Origin: Cohnella nanjingensis
Lineage (GTDB): Bacteria; Bacillota; Bacilli; Paenibacillales; Paenibacillaceae
Direction: 5' to 3'
Length of the DNA stretch: 64,000 bases
Assembly (NCBI RefSeq): GCF_014212125.1
Contig: NZ_JACJVP010000024.1
Coordinates: 293,957 to 357,956 of the forward strand
A program made the position numbers and the translations under genes. The notes beneath the pieces were generated by a model. It made no database searches. It was given only the letters and a program-made list of their open reading frames with translations, and was not told the origin of the DNA. Below, piece after piece: positions 8,606 to 16,495 of the stretch (position 1 is its first letter; every line of letters starts with the position of its first letter).

Positions 8606-9328
8606 TTGAAGGAGCAGCTGAGAAAAGCCATAAACAACCGGGTGCGGACCTGGATGGGTTGGCAGCTCTTCCTCGTGATCTTGTATCCGTTGTCGATTTT
8701 GCAGATGATTTTGTTTTGGACGCGATTTTCGAGACACGAGCACTTGAAAGGAAAGAAAGTTTTTATCGTCGCGCTTCACTTTTACGGTCTCACCTTTTTC
8801 TGCGCATTCGGGTTCCTCAGTCGCGTCTTTTCCTCCGATCCGGACGATCAGGCGGCGGTGGGCAGCTACGTAATCATAGCCATCTTTGTCGTCGCCATCG
8901 GGCTGATCCTGCAAGGGATCTCTAAATTCGTGAACAATCGGAAGATCGAGCTGCTCGGGTGGTACTATCAGGTGGCGATGAACAACGCCTTTACCAACGT
9001 GAATCAGATCGCCGCCTATGCGAGCCGTCCGGTCGCCTCCGTCAAGCTGGCGCTGAAGTTCATGAACGAGTACGGGCTATTGCCGGTGCTGGTGAACGAG
9101 GCGACAGGCGAGCTCCTCTACGACATGCGATATCGCCAGGGGGAGTCGACGATGGAGGCTTGGGACGGCGCTGAGGCGGCCGCCGGAGCCGAGACCCCCG
9201 TCGACAGTGGCCCGATCGCCGTAGACAGCGGTCCGATCACCGTCGAATGCACCGGCTGCGGCTCCAAAGCCCAAATCTACCGCAACAAGGCGGCGACATG
9301 CGAGTACTGCAGCACGCCGCTGAATTGA
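8606..9328 (+). CDS. Membrane protein with C-terminal zinc ribbon (paralogue 3)
   Basis: 240 residues. Third tandem copy, starting at TTG 8606 behind AAGGAGAG. It shares GWQLFLVILYPLSILQ, RFSRHEHLK, the FTNVNQIAAYASRPVASV module and the ECTGCGSK...CEYCSTPLN ribbon. The linker carries a short internal repeat (PVDSGPIAVDSGPITVE). As in the sisters, the ribbon uses two CxxC pairs. It lies 46 bp upstream of the SPFH gene, so products of all three probably act with it. Confidence 0.75.
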   Translation: MKEQLRKAINNRVRTWMGWQLFLVILYPLSILQMILFWTRFSRHEHLKGKKVFIVALHFYGLTFFCAFGFLSRVFSSDPDDQAAVGSYVIIAIFVVAIGLILQGISKFVNNRKIELLGWYYQVAMNNAFTNVNQIAAYASRPVASVKLALKFMNEYGLLPVLVNEATGELLYDMRYRQGESTMEAWDGAEAAAGAETPVDSGPIAVDSGPITVECTGCGSKAQIYRNKAATCEYCSTPLN

Positions 9329-9373
9329 CTGCCCAAGCCTTGTTACCCATCTCATACCTAAGGAGCGGATCCC

Positions 9374-10690
9374 ATGGCCGTTGTAGACGTATTGAAGTTC
9401 GAAGCCCCGGCGGACGTGTTCGCCTGGAAATACCCCAATTCAGAGTTGGGAACGTGGACGCAATTAATCGTTCATGAGACGCAAGAAGCCATCCTGTTCA
9501 AGGGCGGACGCGCCCTCGACCTGTTCGGACCGGGCAGGCATACGCTGGAAACGGCGAACATTCCGCTGCTGCAATCGCTGGTCAACCTGCCGTTCGGGGG
9601 CAAGTCTCCCTTCGCGGCCGAAGTATGGTTCGTCAACAAGGCGCATGTCCTGGACGTCAAGTGGGGGACGCAAGCGCCGCTGCAGCTTCAGGATCCCAAG
9701 TACCAGCTATTCGTCGCCGTGCGTTCGTTCGGACAGTTCGGGGTGCAGATCGAAGACTCGCGCAAGTTTCTGCTGAAGCTGATCGGAGCGGTCCCGCTCT
9801 TCGACAGGGAAGCCCTGATCACGTATTTCCGCGGCTTGCTGATGATGAACATCAACGAACTAATCTCTTCCTATCTGGTTCGCAAGAAGGTCAGCATCTT
9901 GGAGATCAACGCCTATGTGGGCGAGATTGCCGAGCATACCCGGGAGCGTCTCGCGCCGATCTTCGAGGAGTACGGCATCCGGCTGCTCAACTTCACCATC
10001 GGCTCCATCAATATTCCGGACAACGATCCGTCGACCGTCAAGCTCAAGGAAGCGCTGGCGAAGAAGGCGGAGATGGACATTATCGGCTATACCTATCAGC
10101 AGGAACGGACGTTCAACACGCTGGAGGGCGCAGCCAAGAACGAAGGCAGCGGCAGCGCGAACGTCATGGGCGCGGGCATCGGGCTCGGGATGGGCTTCGG
10201 CGTCGGGGGCGCCGTCGGCGGACAGATGGCGGGCTTGACGCAGCAGATGGATACGTCGGTCTACAACAAGAAGTGCGGCAAGTGCCAGAGTCTCAACCGG
10301 AGCGATGCCGGCTTCTGCATGACGTGCGGCGCGAAGATGAACGACCTGCAGCCGGCTGCCCCGCAAGAGGTCGAATGCAGCCGGTGCGGCAAGTCCTTCC
10401 CCGCCTCGGCGAAGTTCTGCCCGGACTGCGGCGACCCGAACACCCCTTGCCCCAAGTGCGGGGCGGACAACGCCGTGGACGCGGCCCAATGCCGCAAGTG
10501 CGGCACCTCCCTCGCCCCGCCGAAGGCTTGCGGCAAGTGCGGGGAGAAGCTCGAGGGGGACGTGAAGTTCTGCCCGAACTGCGGGACGAGCACGGCCGAG
10601 CTGCGGTGCGGCAACTGCCAGCACGAGGTGAAGCCCGGACAGAAGTTCTGCCTGGAGTGCGGTCATAACCTGACAAAGCAGGAGGAATAA
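9374..10690 (+). CDS. SPFH-domain protein with C-terminal zinc ribbons (YdjI-like)
   Basis: 438 residues. Residues 1-260 match the SPFH/'virion core protein' family related to B. subtilis YdjI (MAVVDVLKFEAPADVFAWKY, GPGRHTLETANIPLL, RGLLMMNINELISSYL). A Gly-rich hinge (GAGIGLGMGFGVGGAVGG) follows at about 270-290, then at least four double-CxxC zinc ribbons (CGKC, CMTC; CSRC, CPDC; CPKC, CRKC; CGKC, CPNC; CGNC, CLEC). B. subtilis YdjI is reported to help tether the stress protein PspA to the membrane; no pspA gene is present here. It is probably a peripheral membrane scaffold acting with the neighbouring membrane proteins. Confidence 0.85.
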   Translation: MAVVDVLKFEAPADVFAWKYPNSELGTWTQLIVHETQEAILFKGGRALDLFGPGRHTLETANIPLLQSLVNLPFGGKSPFAAEVWFVNKAHVLDVKWGTQAPLQLQDPKYQLFVAVRSFGQFGVQIEDSRKFLLKLIGAVPLFDREALITYFRGLLMMNINELISSYLVRKKVSILEINAYVGEIAEHTRERLAPIFEEYGIRLLNFTIGSINIPDNDPSTVKLKEALAKKAEMDIIGYTYQQERTFNTLEGAAKNEGSGSANVMGAGIGLGMGFGVGGAVGGQMAGLTQQMDTSVYNKKCGKCQSLNRSDAGFCMTCGAKMNDLQPAAPQEVECSRCGKSFPASAKFCPDCGDPNTPCPKCGADNAVDAAQCRKCGTSLAPPKACGKCGEKLEGDVKFCPNCGTSTAELRCGNCQHEVKPGQKFCLECGHNLTKQEE

Positions 10691-10691
10691 C

Positions 10692-11438
10692 ATGAGCCAG
10701 CCTCGTTCGTACTTCCGGATCGATACGTTTATCTATGTGCTTGCCCTCATCGTCACGGTGGCCGCCGTCTTCCTGACCGGCTTGCCCGTCTATCGGCCCG
10801 GACACTTTATCTTCACGGTCGGTTCGCTGCTGCTGGCGGAGACGGCCGCCTACGGCTATTCGCGCTACATGAGCTCCATCAAGCGGAGCTTCGGCAAGAC
10901 GGGACCCAGCTACTTGGGCTACGGAACGGTCATCGTCTTGTACTTCATTGCCGTTCTCGGCATTATCGTGCTGTTCTCGATTATGTTGGACGTGTCTACG
11001 GGTTCTTACGCTCTGATCCATCTGATCGCGCTTGCGATCGCCGGCATTCTCGGAGGCTTCATGGCTTTCTCCGTGAAAAACGCGGAGGAGCAGGAAGACG
11101 AGGCGGCGGCTTCGGTACAGTGGGTAAGCGGGATGCTGCAGTCCCTCCTGTCGGCCAAGCTGCATCTGAACGCCGTCAGCGACGCGAGCGCCGTTCCGCT
11201 GAAGCGGAGCGTGGAGGAGCTGGAGGAGAAGGTGCGCTACAGCGATCCCGTGACCCATCCCTCGATGCGGGACACGGACCAATTGCTCCTGCAGCGGGTG
11301 CAGCTCCTCGCCGACGATATCCAGCTGCTCGGCGGCGGCTTGAATGTCGCCGAGCAGTCGGAACCGCTCGCCCGGCGGGTCGGCGAGCTCTCGAACCAAG
11401 TCACCCTGCGCAATCAGCAGCTCATTCAGCTCAAGTAA
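10692..11438 (+). CDS. Four-TM membrane protein with C-terminal coiled coil
   Basis: 248 residues. Four hydrophobic segments lie within residues 14-125 (FIYVLALIVTVAAVFLTG, FIFTVGSLLLAETAAYGY, VIVLYFIAVLGIIVLFSIM, LIALAIAGILGGFMAF), followed by a soluble helical region with heptad-like Leu/Val spacing (EELEEKV, LLLQRVQLLADDIQLLG). The start ATG is 1 bp after the SPFH stop, so the two are translationally coupled. The family was not recognised. A partner of the SPFH protein is the natural inference. Confidence 0.65.
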   Translation: MSQPRSYFRIDTFIYVLALIVTVAAVFLTGLPVYRPGHFIFTVGSLLLAETAAYGYSRYMSSIKRSFGKTGPSYLGYGTVIVLYFIAVLGIIVLFSIMLDVSTGSYALIHLIALAIAGILGGFMAFSVKNAEEQEDEAAASVQWVSGMLQSLLSAKLHLNAVSDASAVPLKRSVEELEEKVRYSDPVTHPSMRDTDQLLLQRVQLLADDIQLLGGGLNVAEQSEPLARRVGELSNQVTLRNQQLIQLK

Positions 11439-11466
11439 GGGATCCGTTGCAGCGGCCGAAACCCGC

Positions 11467-11722
11467 AGCGATTAGAGCGGGTTTTCCGCCTTATTCGCGA
11501 AAAGTGCATGCCTCCGCCGCGATTAAAGCGGATTTTCCGCCTTAAACGCGAAAAGTGCGTGCCTCCGCCGCGATTAGAGCGGATTTTCCGCCTTAATCGC
11601 GAAAAGTGCATGCCTCCGCCGCGATTAAAGCGGATTTTCCGCCTTAAACGCGAAAAGTGCGTGCCCTCGCAGTGAGTAGAGCGGATTTTCCGCCTTAATC
11701 GCGGAAAGTGCATGCCCCCCGC
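11467..11722. repeat. 51-bp tandem repeat array, five units
   Basis: Units recur exactly every 51 bp; the ATTAGAG/ATTAAAG box starts at 11471, 11522, 11573 and 11624, and a variant at 11675. Each unit contains a long imperfect hairpin, GCGATTAAAGCGGA pairing with TCCGCCTTAATCGC around a TTT loop, plus a GAAAAGTGCATGCC spacer. Units alternate between two variants (ATTAGAG and ATTAAAG). Because 51 is a multiple of three, one minus-strand frame stays open (95 codons, 17-residue repeat with RLRRKIRFNRGGG), but it has no ribosome binding site and is judged non-coding. Confidence 0.85.
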
Positions 11723-11791
11723 AGAGGTGATTTGGCAGACTAGGGTGCCTTGTATCTTGGGTCAAAGTTCATGATAAAAGCAATTGTATTA

Positions 11792-11829
11792 AAAAAGCAT
11801 TCAGCCGGCGGACCGGCTGGATGCTTTTT
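11792..11829 (+). terminator. Strong bidirectional Rho-independent terminator
   Basis: AAAAAGCAT-TCAGCCGG stem with CCGGCTG-G-ATGCTTTTT around a CGGA loop. It has A and T tracts on both flanks, so it can terminate transcription in either direction. Confidence 0.85.
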
Positions 11830-11940
11830 CGTACCAGGGGCGCGGCTGCGGGTCCTTCGGCGCAAGCGACGAGACAATACCTACGCCTTGGGCGCGGGGC
11901 TTCTTTAGGAACATTCTGGATGGTTCCGCAACATGCGTCT

Positions 11941-12076
11941 CCAGGGTCGATGAATCCCCGATCTCTCTGCGCCTCCAGGGTCGATGAACCCCCGATCACT
12001 CTGCGCCTTCAGGGTCGATGAATCCCCGCTCTCTCTGCGTCTCCAGGCTCGATGGATCCCCGATCCCCCTGCGCCT
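11941..12076. repeat. 34-bp tandem repeat array, four units
   Basis: The box CCAGGGTCGATGAATCCCCG recurs at 11941, 11975, 12009 and 12043, an exact 34-bp period, with the last copies diverged. Spacers read CTCTCTGCGCCT or similar. The period is not a multiple of three. It lies 140 bp upstream of the DEAD-box helicase start; whether it influences that gene is unknown. Confidence 0.8.
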
Positions 12077-12217
12077 CGCCCTCTTTCGTGGACGGAGACC
12101 GAATTTGCATGACGGATTTCGGTTAATTCCGTGTTCGACTGCGGGAATTGGGGCAAAGTGTGGTAAAGTTAAGCTATTGCGTTTGAAGCCAACCATTTGC
12201 ACCTATAAGGAGACCTT

Positions 12218-13762
12218 ATGAATTTCAAGGACTTAAATATCGTACCGCCGATTCTCAAGGCGTTAAGCAAAGAAAATTACACGACACCTACGCCGATCCA
12301 GCAGCAGGCGATCCCCGCCGTCCTCGAGGGCCGCGATCTGTTCGGCTGCGCGCAGACGGGCACGGGCAAGACGGCCGCGTTCGCGCTGCCGATCCTGCAG
12401 CTCTTAAGCGCGCAGCAAGCCAGACCGAATACGCAGCGTCCGATCCGATCCCTGATCCTGACGCCGACGCGGGAGCTGGCCATCCAGATCGCCGACAACA
12501 TGAAGGCCTACGGCCAGTTCACGAATCTGCGGAGCTCCGTCATCGTGGGCGGCGTATCGCAGAAAGCGCAGGAAGAGATGCTGGCCCGCGGCACGGATGT
12601 CCTGATCGCGACCCCGGGGAGACTCATCGACCTGATGAATCAAGGGTTCGCCGATCTGCGGCACGTGCAGATCCTCGTGCTGGACGAGGCTGACCGCATG
12701 CTGGACATGGGCTTCATCCACGACATGAAGCGGATTATCGCGAAGCTCCCGGTCAAGCGCCAGACGCTGTTCTTCTCGGCGACGATGCCGCCCGAGATCA
12801 CCAGCATGGTGGATTCGCTCCTGGTGAATCCGGTCAAGATCGAGATCACGCCGGTATCGTCCACCGTGGACCGCATCGAGCAATCCATCTACTTCGTGGA
12901 CAAAGAGAACAAGCTGAACCTGCTGAGCCTGCTGCTGCAGGATCCTTCCATCGCTTCGGCGCTGGTGTTCACCCGCACCAAGCACGGCGCCGACCGCGTC
13001 GCGCGCGGGCTGACCAAGGCGAAGGTCACCGCGCAGGCGATTCACGGCGACAAGTCCCAGAACGCCCGCCAGGCCGCCTTGAACAATTTCAAGAACGGTA
13101 CCACGCGCGTGCTGGTCGCGACGGATATCGCGGCGAGGGGCATCGACATCGAGGAATTGTCGCACGTGATCAACTTCAACCTGCCGAACATTCCGGAGAC
13201 TTACGTTCACCGGATCGGCCGGACGGGGCGGGCGGGGCACAGCGGGATCGCGATCTCGTTCTGCGAATTCGAAGAGCTCCCCTACCTGAAGGATATCGAG
13301 AAATTGATCAAGAAGACGATCCCGAGGATCGAGAATCACCCGTATCCGATGCTGAACACGAGCCCGGCGCCGAAGGCGGCAGGACCGTCGGGCGGCGGAA
13401 ACGGCAGGCAGCAAGGGCAGCAGCAGCAGCAGCCGAAGGCGGCCAGAGGCGGCAATGCGTCAGGCGGCGCGAATGCGCGGCAGCCGGGACAGCAGCAGTC
13501 GAAGCCGGCCCAGGGCGGGCAGGCTGTCGGGGCAAATGCGAAGCAGCCCGGGCACCAGTCCAGGTCCGCGAAGGGCGGGAATGTCTCCGGCGGGAACGTG
13601 AGGCCGCAGGGGCAGCAGCCCAGGCCTGAGAAGGCAGGAGGCGCAGCGAACGCGAACGCCAAGCAGCGGCAACCGGGGCAGCCTCGGCCTGCGACGGCAG
13701 GCAGCGGAGCGGGCTCCAACGTGAGATGGCCCGATCCGTCCAGATCGTCGGGGCGGAGATAG
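12218..13762 (+). CDS. DEAD-box ATP-dependent RNA helicase (RhlE/CshA type)
   Basis: 514 residues. All core motifs are present: Q motif (YTTPTPIQ), motif I AQTGTGKT, Ia PTRELA, Ib [37 protein letters not shown] and [12 protein letters not shown]. After residue 385 comes a basic Gly/Gln/Pro/Ala-rich tail with roughly 22-residue repeats ([17 protein letters not shown] type), probably an RNA-binding, disordered tail. TAAGGAG lies 5 bp before the ATG. It likely remodels RNA structure in ribosome assembly or mRNA decay, with cold-shock roles common in the family. Confidence 0.95.
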   Translation: MNFKDLNIVPPILKALSKENYTTPTPIQQQAIPAVLEGRDLFGCAQTGTGKTAAFALPILQLLSAQQARPNTQRPIRSLILTPTRELAIQIADNMKAYGQFTNLRSSVIVGGVSQKAQEEMLARGTDVLIATPGRLIDLMNQGFADLRHVQILVLDEADRMLDMGFIHDMKRIIAKLPVKRQTLFFSATMPPEITSMVDSLLVNPVKIEITPVSSTVDRIEQSIYFVDKENKLNLLSLLLQDPSIASALVFTRTKHGADRVARGLTKAKVTAQAIHGDKSQNARQAALNNFKNGTTRVLVATDIAARGIDIEELSHVINFNLPNIPETYVHRIGRTGRAGHSGIAISFCEFEELPYLKDIEKLIKKTIPRIENHPYPMLNTSPAPKAAGPSGGGNGRQQGQQQQQPKAARGGNASGGANARQPGQQQSKPAQGGQAVGANAKQPGHQSRSAKGGNVSGGNVRPQGQQPRPEKAGGAANANAKQRQPGQPRPATAGSGAGSNVRWPDPSRSSGRR

Positions 13763-13870
13763 GCACGGATTCGGTCATGCGAGATGGCCGAGCCATCGCA
13801 ATCATAGGACAGAATCGAGCATGACTTTACTACCCGTGGAATGATGGGGAACATAGAGAGGGGGTACGGA

Positions 13871-13892
13871 GAAGAGCCGCCGACGGCTCTTC
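13871..13892 (+). promoter_or_regulatory. Perfect inverted repeat just before the TetR start codon
   Basis: GAAGAGCCG-CCGA-CGGCTCTTC ends 7 bp before the ATG at 13900. It could be an RNA hairpin occupying the ribosome-binding region, or a TetR operator. No T run follows, so it is not a standard terminator. Confidence 0.45.
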
Positions 13893-13899
13893 GGACCTC

Positions 13900-14490
13900 A
13901 TGTCCCATGACCAAATTTTAACCAGAGATGCCATTCTGGATGCCGCCGAACAGGTTTTGCGGCGTTATGGACCGGAGAAGACGTCCGTCGTCGACATCGC
14001 GAAGGCGCTCAATGTCAGCCACGGTACGCTGTACCGTCACTTCGCCAGCAAGGCCGCGCTGCGCGAAGCCGTCACCGAGCGCTGGCTCGATGCGAGCATC
14101 TCCGCGCCGCTGGAAGCCATCGTCCACCGGACGGACGGCAGCGCCGCCGATCGGCTCCGTTCCTGGATGGAGGCGCTCATCCAGGCCAAGCGGACGTATC
14201 TGGCGCAGGATGCGGAGATGTTCGCCATGTATACGGCGGTCACGGTGGAGTCGGTCGCGGTCATTCACGCCCACGTGGATCACCTGGTCCGCCAGATGGC
14301 GCAGATCGTCGAAGGCGGTATGCGGTCGGGCGAGTTCAAGGCCGGACGGCCGGAAGATGTCGCGCGGGCGTTATTCTCCGCGACCGCGAGATTTCACCAT
14401 CCCGCGCATGCCCAGGAGTGGCTGTCCGGGACGATGGACGCGGACTTCGAAGCGGTATGGCGTCTACTGCTCTCCGGCCTCGCCGCTTAG
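13900..14490 (+). CDS. TetR/AcrR family transcriptional regulator
   Basis: 196 residues. The N-terminal helix-turn-helix is typical (TRDAILDAAEQVLRRYG then VVDIAKALNVSHGTLYRHF, residues 9-50), followed by an all-helical ligand-binding domain. The ATG at 13900 is the only start giving the full first helix. The likely target is the SDR gene 170 bp downstream, which has its own strong promoter. Confidence 0.9.
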   Translation: MSHDQILTRDAILDAAEQVLRRYGPEKTSVVDIAKALNVSHGTLYRHFASKAALREAVTERWLDASISAPLEAIVHRTDGSAADRLRSWMEALIQAKRTYLAQDAEMFAMYTAVTVESVAVIHAHVDHLVRQMAQIVEGGMRSGEFKAGRPEDVARALFSATARFHHPAHAQEWLSGTMDADFEAVWRLLLSGLAA

Positions 14491-14509
14491 TCCTTCGTAC
14501 CGCCTATTC

Positions 14510-14548
14510 AGCCCTTCGCCTCATGGAATCGTGAGCGCGGAGGGCTTT
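14510..14548 (+). terminator. Possible terminator after the TetR gene
   Basis: AGCCCT and AGGGCTTT arms, with inner CGC/GCG pairing and a long loop. It is weaker than the other hairpins in the window. Confidence 0.4.
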
Positions 14549-14570
14549 CGTATCGCTATCGAATGACAAA

Positions 14571-14616
14571 AAATAAAATATGTTATTTGACATTTGTATT
14601 TGAGGGAGACTATAAT
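14571..14616 (+). promoter_or_regulatory. Near-consensus sigma-A promoter of the SDR gene with overlapping inverted repeat
   Basis: TTGACA (14587-14592) and TATAAT (14611-14616) are both perfect consensus hexamers, with an 18-bp spacer. An AT-rich inverted repeat AAATAA-N6-TTATTT (14571-14588) overlaps the -35 box and is a candidate operator for the adjacent TetR. The predicted transcript starts near 14623. Confidence 0.75.
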
Positions 14617-14658
14617 CAACGCATGGAGTCAATCGATCATGAAGGGCTGGGATGGCAG

Positions 14659-15402
14659 ATGGAGAAGAAGCTGGCAGGCAAAGTCGCATTGGTAACGGGC
14701 GCGTCGCGCGGCATCGGGCGCAAGATCGCGGAGGATCTGGCGCTACATGGCGCGAAAGTCGTCGTCAACTACGCGAGCAGCCCGGCCAAGGCGGAGGAAG
14801 CGGTAGCCGCCATCCGCCGGCAAGGCGGGGAGGCGATCGGGATTCAAGCCGACGTTAGCCGCGTAGCGGAAGTGGAGCGCTTGTTCAAGGAGACGCTCGA
14901 GGCCTATGGCCGGATCGACATCCTGGTCAACAACGCGGGCATCATGATCACGAAGCCGATCGCGAGCGTGACGGAAGAGGACTTCGACCGCCATTTCGCG
15001 ATTAACGTCAAGGGGACCTACTTCGCCATCCAACAGGCGGCGCAGCATATGAACGAGAATGGAAGGATCATCAACTTCTCCACGTCCGTGGCGGGACAGA
15101 TGTTCCCGACCTACAGCGTCTATGCAGGCACGAAGGGCGCGGTCGAGCAATTCACCCGTCAATTGGCCAAGGAGCTGGGACCGAAGGGCATCACGATCAA
15201 TGCCGTCGCGCCGGGTCCGGTCAACACCGAGCTCTTCAACGTCGGGAAGACCGAGGAGCAGATCAAGTCCATCGCCAGCATGAATGCGTTCGGCCGGCTC
15301 GGCGAGCCGGAGGACATCTCGCAGGTCGTCCTGTTTCTGGCCGGACCGGAGTCGCAATGGGTCACCGGTCAGACCCTTCGCGCGAACGGCGGATACGTCT
15401 AA
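14659..15402 (+). CDS. Short-chain dehydrogenase/reductase (classical SDR, FabG-like)
   Basis: 247 residues, the usual classical-SDR length. The Rossmann motif TGASRGIG, NNAG, the catalytic Ser in FSTS, the Y-x3-K motif (YAGTKGA) and the PG motif (VAPGPVNTE) are all present. The start at 14659 (MEKKLAGKVALVTG) is chosen because the strong promoter places transcription start near 14623, ruling out the 14563 start. The family is NAD(P)-dependent; the substrate is unknown. Probably controlled by the TetR gene upstream. Confidence 0.9.
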   Translation: MEKKLAGKVALVTGASRGIGRKIAEDLALHGAKVVVNYASSPAKAEEAVAAIRRQGGEAIGIQADVSRVAEVERLFKETLEAYGRIDILVNNAGIMITKPIASVTEEDFDRHFAINVKGTYFAIQQAAQHMNENGRIINFSTSVAGQMFPTYSVYAGTKGAVEQFTRQLAKELGPKGITINAVAPGPVNTELFNVGKTEEQIKSIASMNAFGRLGEPEDISQVVLFLAGPESQWVTGQTLRANGGYV

Positions 15403-15435
15403 GCTTGCCCATCCTCGCGCCGAAGAACAACGCAG

Positions 15436-15468
15436 AGAAACCGCCGATCGCCCGGCGGTTTCTTTTGC
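15436..15468 (+). terminator. Rho-independent terminator after the SDR gene
   Basis: 11-bp stem AGAAACCGCCG / CGGCGGTTTCT, then TTT. It lies between convergent genes. Confidence 0.8.
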
Positions 15469-15484
15469 GTTCCATATGCCTAGC

Positions 15485-16495
15485 CTAACTGCGCTTCAAC
15501 AGCAAGTACATAAAGTACGGCGCGCCGATCAAGGCGACCATGACGCCCGCGGGAATGCCGTCGGGATCGACGACCTGCCTGCCGATCGTATCGGCCAGCA
15601 GCAGGAACCAGCCCCCGATGAGCAGCGCGACGGGGACGGACAGCTGGTGCCGCGGTCCGACGATCGCCTTGGCGATATGCGGCGCCATGAGCCCGATGAA
15701 GGCGATTCCGCCGGTCACGGATACGGCGGCCGCGGCCAGCGCCACCGCAACCACGAGCAGGACGATCCGCTCGGAGCGGATCGCGACGCCGACGCCGACC
15801 GCGGTCGGCTCGCTGAGCCCCAGGAGGTTCAGCCGATTGGCCTTGTACAGGGTGAACGGGATGAGGATCGCGAGCCATGGGACGATCGCCCAGATGAAGG
15901 GCCAATCCGTCCCCCAGATATTGCCCGCCAGCCAGCGCGAGATAAAGTCGACCTTGGAACGTTCGGCGGACGAGATCAGGACGATCATCACCCCGGACAG
16001 CGCCATGGAGAAGCCTACGCCGGTCAGCACCAGCTTGACGGGCTGCAACCCGGAATGCCGGGAGGCCGAGAACGCGTAGATGAGACCCGCGGTGACGAAC
16101 GCGCCTGCGAACGCGACCGCCGGGAGCAGATAGACGAAGGTGCCCGGATCGAGCGGCAGGAACAGAAAGAACACGGCAATCGCGACGCCCGCACCGGAGT
16201 TGATGCCGACGATGCCCGGGTCAGCGAGGTCGTTCCGGGTGATGCCCTGCAGGATGGAGCCGGATACCGCCAGCGCCATTCCGGACAGCAGGGTGATGAC
16301 GATGCGCGGCAAACGTACCGAGTACAGCACGAACTCTTCCTTGAACGTGCCGTGACCGAGCAGCGTCGGGATCAGCCGGCCATAGGACAGCTTGGAGTAC
16401 CCCATGCCCATGCCGGCGACCACCGTAACGAGGATCAGAGCGATGAGCAAGCCGACGGCGATGCGATATTTACGGATAACGGCCGGGTGTATCAT
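15485..16495 (-). CDS. Siderophore ABC transporter permease, FecCD family (second)
   Basis: 336 residues with about nine to ten hydrophobic segments. FecCD/BtuC landmarks include LAVSGSILQGITRNDLADPG and the conserved ATP-binding-protein contact region GGIAFIGLMAPHIAK. It transports Fe3+-siderophore through the membrane together with the neighbouring permease, ATPase and lipoprotein. The ATG overlaps the previous permease stop by 4 bp (ATGA). It is the last gene of the four-gene operon. Confidence 0.95.
   Translation of the reverse strand: MIHPAVIRKYRIAVGLLIALILVTVVAGMGMGYSKLSYGRLIPTLLGHGTFKEEFVLYSVRLPRIVITLLSGMALAVSGSILQGITRNDLADPGIVGINSGAGVAIAVFFLFLPLDPGTFVYLLPAVAFAGAFVTAGLIYAFSASRHSGLQPVKLVLTGVGFSMALSGVMIVLISSAERSKVDFISRWLAGNIWGTDWPFIWAIVPWLAILIPFTLYKANRLNLLGLSEPTAVGVGVAIRSERIVLLVVAVALAAAAVSVTGGIAFIGLMAPHIAKAIVGPRHQLSVPVALLIGGWFLLLADTIGRQVVDPDGIPAGVMVALIGAPYFMYLLLKRS

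Noticed and set aside
11426..11713. Minus-strand 95-codon ORF with RLRRKIR repeats
   Set aside because: Same reason: it is a translation of the 51-bp array, with no initiation signals and a highly basic, repetitive product.
11467..11722. CRISPR array
   Set aside because: The whole 51-bp unit is repeated with no variable spacers, and no cas genes are present. The same holds for the arrays at 19.5 and 42.8 kb.
14563..14658. Longer N-terminus of the SDR
   Set aside because: The perfect sigma-A promoter at 14587-14616 lies inside it, so the start must be downstream.
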